Below are positions 36,418 through 41,470 of a stretch of DNA of 41,470 bases, one piece after another; the first letter of the stretch is position 1, and each line of letters opens with the position of its first letter. A model generated the notes under the pieces. That model ran no database searches. It was not told the DNA's origin and saw only the letters and a list, made by a program, of their open reading frames with translations. Made by a program: the position numbers and the translations under genes. Source of the DNA: Lachnospiraceae bacterium (GTDB taxonomy: Bacteria; Bacillota; Clostridia; Lachnospirales; Lachnospiraceae); the NCBI GenBank assembly GCA_014804365.1, contig JAAUZX010000035.1, forward strand, positions 1 through 41,470. The letters run 5' to 3'.

Positions 36418-37580
36418 TCTTTCCATCTTTCTTCCAACTCATTCCAGTTAAAGCATAAAAATACAAAAATATAAAACCCAGGGTTACTATAATAATATTC
36501 CGACTGAAACATAATGAGCCAAACCATAATGGAACAGATAATAATATACTTAATTTTATCTCCCTTTACACATTTCAAAGAATAACCTATTAATAATATA
36601 AAAATTCCTATTCCTATAAGTCCACTTTGATAAATAATATCTAAATACTGATTATGTGCATGAACAACCCCAACGCTTACACGTCTTTCACTATAGCTTA
36701 CATAACCATATCCCATATATAATTTATTAAATGCTGCCTCAATATATTTCTGCCAGATATATGCACGCTGGCTTTGAAGATTTTTATGAAATAACGTCAT
36801 AAAGAAACTCGAAAAGTATCTCTGTCCATCCAATATAATTACAAAAACAAATATCACAAGATTTACCAATATCATAATATAACCATTAAGGTATCGTGCA
36901 CTCCGTGGCGACTTGCTCATCAAAAAATAAAATATATAGTACATCGTAACCCCGATGATGGCCGTTACTGCTTCTGTCACAACCAGCGGGATAATGGATA
37001 AAATATGTAATATTATTGTTACTCTTCGAATATTTTTAAAACAATATATATCATAAATGCTTGATAAACCTATAAATGGAAAAATAAACAACACCTGATA
37101 ATTCTTTGAACCTAATAAATATCTATTTTTCGTAATAACCCTCATGCCATCCGGATGATACATTCCGCCAATGGGTGCAAATATAATAACGGATATCAAG
37201 TTACATATACAGTATGATGCCAATAATACATAAGCCGCTCTTAAGAAATATTCCATGTCATTATTAGCTATTACTAAACAAATCAAAATTCCTATATAGA
37301 CAACCGAAAGCTGAATGCTAATATAAGGAACACAGTTTTTTATATTACCATTAATTATTGTTGAAAAAACAGTTGATAGGATCTGAATCAATAAAACAAT
37401 TAACTTAACATCAATTTTCTTGTTTTTTATCCAAAGGCAGGTCATAATACCTATTGCAATAAGCTTCCAAACATCATAAAGGCGGTCTAGCCATTGAAGT
37501 TTATATACCTCAGTAATCATATCTGACTTAAAAAAAGGAAATAGAAGAAAAAAATAAAAAACCCCTTTGTTAATTCTCAT
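36414..37580 (-). CDS. Wzy-like O-antigen/capsule polymerase (O-antigen ligase family)
   Basis: 388 residues, about ten membrane segments, with a larger outer loop late in the protein containing VVHAHNQYLDIIYQSGLIGIG, the conserved motif of the Wzy_C/O-antigen ligase family. It likely polymerises or ligates the flipped repeat units. It starts 12 bp after the Stealth gene stop; the ribosome binding site is poor. Confidence 0.82.
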   Translation of the reverse strand: MRINKGVFYFFLLFPFFKSDMITEVYKLQWLDRLYDVWKLIAIGIMTCLWIKNKKIDVKLIVLLIQILSTVFSTIINGNIKNCVPYISIQLSVVYIGILICLVIANNDMEYFLRAAYVLLASYCICNLISVIIFAPIGGMYHPDGMRVITKNRYLLGSKNYQVLFIFPFIGLSSIYDIYCFKNIRRVTIILHILSIIPLVVTEAVTAIIGVTMYYIFYFLMSKSPRSARYLNGYIMILVNLVIFVFVIILDGQRYFSSFFMTLFHKNLQSQRAYIWQKYIEAAFNKLYMGYGYVSYSERRVSVGVVHAHNQYLDIIYQSGLIGIGIFILLIGYSLKCVKGDKIKYIIICSIMVWLIMFQSEYYYSNPGFYIFVFLCFNWNELEERWKE

Positions 37581-37592
37581 ATAACAAATATA

Positions 37593-38621
37593 CTATCTTT
37601 CAAAATTGCTTTTTTCAGGAAATATTTCGCCAAAAGCATTGTTAATAGCATCTCTTACCCTTTCAAAATTATTATCATATACTTCATCATTAATACATAT
37701 TATTTTGTATCTATGCTTCTTAATCGCCTTACAAATAAGCTCAACATTATTTATATTCGTTTCAAAATATTGACCATAATTGCACTTTGGTAATATATAA
37801 TTTCCCGATACAATTTGCCAATTTTGAAATAACCATTGACTGACATCACTTCCCGTTCTAAACTTATGAGATGATGTTTTCTCTAACATTTCTCTTTCTA
37901 ATAATTCAACTTCATAAAAAGTTGATTTTAAAAATGCAGTCGGTAAATGAAATGTTTTGAATCCACAAAAATCTTTCCATAATGAAAGTAATATATTCCT
38001 TATCACATCTGATCTGTTTTGTATTGAAAACCATTTATTCCAATTTTTTTTAATAAATACTCGCTTATCAAAATGGCGATTCACTAACATCACATGATTA
38101 CGCATAATATTATTAACAACTAAATCTTTATCTAATTTAAGCGGAATTATATTTTCTATTCCTCTGTCTACCGGCTTGTTATGAACAAAAAAATCCGATT
38201 TGTTGACCGGAGAAATAATAAACATATCATCATTAAAATATACAAATTTGTCGGATAGACCTTTGATTTTATGCATATTTACTTCAATAGCAGCAGAATT
38301 AAAAGTAGGCAAGTATTTACTTTCTATAAAATCTTTATGTTCTACTACAACCAGTTTCTTATGCTCCGTGTTCAACCAGGCTGGAAGTTGCCCACAAGTA
38401 GCAAAATATATTTTATTAACCCACGCCGCATATTTTTCAACCCCTCTGAACCAATATTTCAAATTATCCCAATCACGATATCTTACAACTCTATCATCTA
38501 TATCTGCTTTATGTAAATAAATGTTTTTTTGTCGCTGCCATTCAATATCATTTCCGTCCACCCATGTAATTACAAAGTCAATCTGCTCTGCAATGCTTTT
38601 TTCTACATCTGATTTTTCCAT
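37593..38621 (-). CDS. Stealth-family capsular polysaccharide phosphotransferase
   Basis: 342 residues. The CR1 motif DFVITWVDGND is at about 15-25. CR2 follows with RYRDWDNLKYWFRGVEKYA, KIYFATCGQLPAWLN, YLPTFNSAAIEVNMHKI and FVYFNDDMFII. CR3/CR4-like parts include HVMLVNRHF and SHKFRTGSDVSQWLF. Stealth enzymes transfer hexose-1-phosphates and build phosphodiester-linked polymers in pathogens and many gut bacteria. This suggests the surface polymer contains sugar phosphates. The start overlaps the GT32-like gene by 44 bp. Confidence 0.9.
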   Translation of the reverse strand: MEKSDVEKSIAEQIDFVITWVDGNDIEWQRQKNIYLHKADIDDRVVRYRDWDNLKYWFRGVEKYAAWVNKIYFATCGQLPAWLNTEHKKLVVVEHKDFIESKYLPTFNSAAIEVNMHKIKGLSDKFVYFNDDMFIISPVNKSDFFVHNKPVDRGIENIIPLKLDKDLVVNNIMRNHVMLVNRHFDKRVFIKKNWNKWFSIQNRSDVIRNILLSLWKDFCGFKTFHLPTAFLKSTFYEVELLEREMLEKTSSHKFRTGSDVSQWLFQNWQIVSGNYILPKCNYGQYFETNINNVELICKAIKKHRYKIICINDEVYDNNFERVRDAINNAFGEIFPEKSNFER

Positions 38622-39417
38622 TTGACAACCATTCTTTCTTTATCTTACTTTTTACTCTATACCGAACAAATCTGACCGCCTTCGCCATTCCTTCATTTCT
38701 GATCTTTTCTCCTGTTTCGCATAAAAAATGACCTATGTGATATCCAAAACAACGATAAAATATTTTATATTTATCTCTAATTTCAGCAGAATAATCCCAA
38801 GACCCCTCATAATGATGAATTGAATAGGTATTACACGTAATATCTAGTTTATTTTTTATATAATTATAAGGGCAAAAATATTCAGCCGCATATATTTTCG
38901 CATTCATCACTGTCTGCGTTTTTCCACTTTTTTGATATCCTAGTTCAAACAATGCCTTTGTGTTTCTAACAGGACACGGCAATAAATCAAGCTCTCCCTT
39001 ATCTGATACAAATATTGCTTTCTCATATTCGTCCATCATCAATTTGATAATGCTATTTCCTTTTTCTGCTCCAAACCCAAGTCCAGTAGCTACCATTCCA
39101 CCTATTTCTTGAGCAAAAAAAGCCTGAGAAGTTCTTAAATCATCAATATTCTTAATTAATTCAACATCTGTATCAAAATAAATTCCACCTTCGTTATATA
39201 TAATAAATAATCTTGCGTAGTCACTTACAAATGCCCATCTTTTTTGGTTAAAAGCTTCTTCAGTATATTGAGTACAATGTATATCGAAATTATTTTCGTT
39301 CCATTCAATAATTTCATATCCTTCACAATACTTTTTCCAACTATTAATACATTTTATAGCATACTCAGGAAGTGGTTTTTCTCCAAACCAACAATAATGT
39401 ATTACTTTAGGTATCAA
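38578..39417 (-). CDS. GT32-like glycosyltransferase (DXD sugar-binding type), TTG start
   Basis: 279 residues. It begins IPKVIHYCWFGEKPLPEYAIKCI, then SDYARLFIIYNEGGIYFDTDVEL with the D-x-D metal/nucleotide-sugar motif, and EGSWDYSAE further on; all are typical of the OCH1/capsule GT32-like family. The initiation codon reads TTG at 39417, with GGAGGAG 6 nt upstream; no ATG is available near it. It overlaps the Stealth gene at its 3' end. Confidence 0.87.
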   Translation of the reverse strand: MIPKVIHYCWFGEKPLPEYAIKCINSWKKYCEGYEIIEWNENNFDIHCTQYTEEAFNQKRWAFVSDYARLFIIYNEGGIYFDTDVELIKNIDDLRTSQAFFAQEIGGMVATGLGFGAEKGNSIIKLMMDEYEKAIFVSDKGELDLLPCPVRNTKALFELGYQKSGKTQTVMNAKIYAAEYFCPYNYIKNKLDITCNTYSIHHYEGSWDYSAEIRDKYKIFYRCFGYHIGHFLCETGEKIRNEGMAKAVRFVRYRVKSKIKKEWLSNGKIRCRKKHCRAD

Positions 39418-39444
39418 CTACAACTCCTCCATCAGCATCATTCT

Positions 39445-40488
39445 TCATGCCCGAAAATCCCTCTTAAGCACACAACTCAAAAACCAATATAAATAAATAA
39501 AAATAACAAATAGATAGCATTTATACAATACTGCCGCACAGCTAAGTAATACCGCAGGCAAATCCCTTTTCCACCAATAGTGTAAAGACAAATACTTATT
39601 GTCTCTCCATTCGGGAAAACACTTGTCCATATACTTTCTTGTTCTATTTGTATAATAAGAAGCTTTTCGCATATTTTGAAAAGCTAATCGACATGCTCCA
39701 CCAACCCCACAACGAATAAACATCTGTACCACAAATAAATCCATCAACCCAACATGCTCTTTATCGTCATAAAAGGCTTTTCTTGTTTTGCTGAATCCTC
39801 TCAACATAGATTCATATATCTCATTCGTAATTGCGCCAGATAGTGAATCATTTCTCACTCTATAATGATACAAAACCTCATTTATAAACTTAATAGATTT
39901 TACTCTTGGCAAGATAGAAAACAAAAAAACCGTATCTTCAGACCGCTTTATCGCTGTAAATTTCATATCCTCAATAACTGTTCTTCTAAATAATTTATTC
40001 CAGACAACCGGATTCATATATCCAAGCATCTCAAAATTCTTAATATCCGTAATCAATTCTTCGGGATTATTAATCATTTCTTTACATACACATTTCCCTG
40101 TATTATCATCAAATCTTTCCAATCCGCATATCGTAATATCCGCATGATATTTTTCAGCGTTTGATACCATTTTTTCTATATATGTTAATTCGAGATAATC
40201 ATCCGAATCCAGTAAAAGAATATATTCGCCATTGCTATCACATTGTTCTAAGCCTACATTCCTTGTTTCAGATAATCCTAAATTGAACGTATTGCTAATA
40301 ACATGCATTCTTTCAGGATATTTTCTTTCATATTCCTCAATTAAATCAAGCGAATTGTCCGTTGACTTATCGTTAACAACCCATATATCAAAATCTTGAA
40401 AAGTCTGGTTAAATAATGAATCAAAAAAAATGTTTAAATAGGGTGCCACATTATAAACCGGAACAATTACATTTACTTTTGGATTCAT
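39445..40488 (-). CDS. Glycosyltransferase family 2
   Basis: 347 residues starting MNPKVNVIVPVYN; GAGGAG lies 6 nt upstream of this ATG. Longer starts reach back into the hairpin repeat and are rejected. GT-A features: VVNDKSTDNS near 36-45 and the D-x-D in LLLDSDDYLE near 95-104. The C-terminal 60 residues include a hydrophobic stretch (VLYKCYLFVIFIYLYWFLSCV), probably a membrane anchor. It is the first gene of the cluster inside this window; no initiating sugar-phosphate transferase is seen. Confidence 0.9.
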   Translation of the reverse strand: MNPKVNVIVPVYNVAPYLNIFFDSLFNQTFQDFDIWVVNDKSTDNSLDLIEEYERKYPERMHVISNTFNLGLSETRNVGLEQCDSNGEYILLLDSDDYLELTYIEKMVSNAEKYHADITICGLERFDDNTGKCVCKEMINNPEELITDIKNFEMLGYMNPVVWNKLFRRTVIEDMKFTAIKRSEDTVFLFSILPRVKSIKFINEVLYHYRVRNDSLSGAITNEIYESMLRGFSKTRKAFYDDKEHVGLMDLFVVQMFIRCGVGGACRLAFQNMRKASYYTNRTRKYMDKCFPEWRDNKYLSLHYWWKRDLPAVLLSCAAVLYKCYLFVIFIYLYWFLSCVLKRDFRA

Positions 40489-40523
40489 TTTTTTCTCCTC
40501 ATTCATGCTATTTCCCATATAAA

Positions 40524-40565
40524 AACTCCCGACATAAGCCACATACATACCTTACATCGGGAGTT
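40524..40565 (-). terminator. Perfect hairpin tail of the right Rpn-like gene
   Basis: AACTCCCGA (40524-40532) pairs perfectly with TCGGGAGTT (40557-40565) around a 24-nt loop; on the minus strand TTTTTAT follows. It should end the nuclease transcript, 36 nt past its stop codon, and it lies directly before the polysaccharide cluster. Confidence 0.65.
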
Positions 40566-40633
40566 CCCATTCCATACCATTTAATTCTAAATCTTATCTA
40601 CTACTCATCTGCCTGCACCCAATATTTCTCCAT
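40524..40633. repeat. Direct repeat, right copy (Rpn-gene 3' end plus hairpin tail)
   Basis: Matches 33636-33743 in the same orientation, about three quarters identical by eye. The two copies enclose the polysaccharide cluster, about 6.9 kb apart. Confidence 0.75.
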
Positions 40634-41470
40634 CTTTTCCTCTGCTTCCGCATCATTCAAAGAGAAAATATCCTGAATGCTTTCTTTCACTTCCTGATGT
40701 CCCTGACCAGAAGCACAGTATTTTTCAATTAACTTTCGTATTGCATTTTCATTTCTTTCACTGTGCATATTCTTTTCTTTCTCAAGTCGTTCCCTGATAA
40801 GTTTTATCTCATAATCCGCTCTTTCCATTTGCGTCATAACAATCGGTCTCATAATCCCACGCACTTCCTTCTTTAACTCAGGTTCATTTTTCAAAAGATG
40901 CCCACAGGTTATATCCAACAATTCAATCATTTCTTTTCCTGCCGCCTCTGTCAACGTTCCGTTTTCTTTTTCACGGTCTATTATCATGATACATTTCCGT
41001 ATAAATTCTGTCAAATCTTTTCTGACAGCTTCCGGAACCGACTTCTTTTCACCATCTTTTTCCTTATTAATATACTTCCTAAATCGTATCGGAAGAAAAG
41101 GAATCAGCATATTCAGATGCTTTTTCTCAATCATCTCAATTGTATAGCTCTGCACATTCATTACCGGAACCCGATACTCATGAGTTGTCCCATCCGCAAA
41201 TCTGATCAGGCAGGTTTCCTCTGCGGGAATATGATTTGTATCGTTTAAGTACAGAATAACACTTCGCGGCATCACCAGTTCATGCGCAATTCCTGTGTAT
41301 GTTTTCTTGCCAGAATTTCCGATTCTATGTACCAGTGCAATATGAATGTCATACTCCAACATACGCAGCACCATTCCTTTATCTTTATTCATCTGACATT
41401 CCATGTGATAGATGTCTCGATCCCCGATCTGGACTGCTATATCTGCAAAAATAGAATTCAGTGTACTGCC
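40601..41470 (-). CDS. Rpn-like PD-(D/E)XK nuclease family protein, C-terminal part (cut by window edge)
   Basis: The frame is open from the window edge (GSTLNSIFADIAVQIGDR...) to TAG at 40601, giving 289 codons; the 5' end is outside. Near the edge, FADIAVQIG and YHMECQMNKDK supply the Asp and E-x-Q of the nuclease core. RMLEYDIHIA follows, then LNMLIPFLPIRFRKYI, a charged helical region and the closing EEKMEKYWVQADE. It is a different subfamily from the gene at the left edge. Its last codons and 3' tail are duplicated at 33636-33743. Confidence 0.78.
   Translation of the reverse strand, partial: GSTLNSIFADIAVQIGDRDIYHMECQMNKDKGMVLRMLEYDIHIALVHRIGNSGKKTYTGIAHELVMPRSVILYLNDTNHIPAEETCLIRFADGTTHEYRVPVMNVQSYTIEMIEKKHLNMLIPFLPIRFRKYINKEKDGEKKSVPEAVRKDLTEFIRKCIMIIDREKENGTLTEAAGKEMIELLDITCGHLLKNEPELKKEVRGIMRPIVMTQMERADYEIKLIRERLEKEKNMHSERNENAIRKLIEKYCASGQGHQEVKESIQDIFSLNDAEAEEKMEKYWVQADE

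Noticed and set aside
40489..40548. Upstream start of the GT2 gene
   Set aside because: The extra codons read through the hairpin repeat, and a good ribosome binding site serves the ATG at 40488.

Overview
The window looks like chromosomal DNA of a Lachnospiraceae bacterium (Clostridia, Bacillota). The support is family content rather than a marker gene: a DUF6033 protein, a DUF6773 protein with its XRE partner, an NhaC antiporter with a signal peptide, a Cthe_2159-type beta-helix protein, the clostridial three-part anaerobic glycerol-3-phosphate dehydrogenase set, several Rpn-like PD-(D/E)XK nucleases, AGGAGG-type ribosome binding sites and TTGACA/TATAAT promoters with 17-bp spacers. Nearly all genes are on the minus strand. 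No rRNA, tRNA, CRISPR array or classical IS transposase was seen.

Layout. 1-745: the 5' end of an Rpn-like nuclease gene, cut by the window edge, with a long leader. 746-3722: a BlaI/BlaR1-like repressor and membrane-protease pair with a strong promoter and two operator-like dyads. 3750-3978: a 229-bp foldback element with perfect 27-bp ends, resembling a MITE. 4187-10448: a small plus-strand gene, a chemoreceptor, a hybrid histidine kinase, an IscR-like Rrf2 regulator, a DUF6033 protein and an orphan two-receiver response regulator. 10449-15434: a MATE exporter behind glutamine synthetase, a YfcE-like phosphoesterase with an extra C-terminal domain, and a PdaA-like deacetylase lipoprotein. 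15765-21334: a glycerol operon (glpK, GlpA-like, FAD/NAD oxidoreductase, DUF1667, unknown protein). 21501-25459: XRE regulator, DUF6773, ABC ATPase, and an ABC permease fused to a CPBP protease. 25522-26802: a cobalamin riboswitch driving a DUF4430 lipoprotein and an ECF S component, probably a vitamin B12 uptake unit. 26837-32320: an NhaC antiporter, a GNAT-like acyltransferase, an alpha/beta hydrolase and a Cthe_2159-type surface protein. 32614-33627: a frameshifted Rpn-like gene. 33824-40488: an AT-rich surface-polysaccharide cluster (GT2, GT32-like, Stealth, Wzy-like, GT4, Wzx-like). 40601-41470: the 3' part of another Rpn-like gene, cut by the window edge.

The most interesting structure is at the right. 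The polysaccharide cluster is bracketed by two directly repeated copies (about 110 bp) of the 3' end of an Rpn-like gene together with a hairpin-bearing tail, and it abuts a third, frameshifted gene of the same nuclease superfamily. It looks like a cassette that could be exchanged or lost by recombination between nuclease-gene copies. Other points of note are the foldback element, a BlaR1 homologue whose extracellular part is a coiled coil plus an unrecognised domain instead of a penicillin sensor, four TGCATC hexamers spaced exactly 11 bp apart, and the riboswitch-controlled B12 unit.
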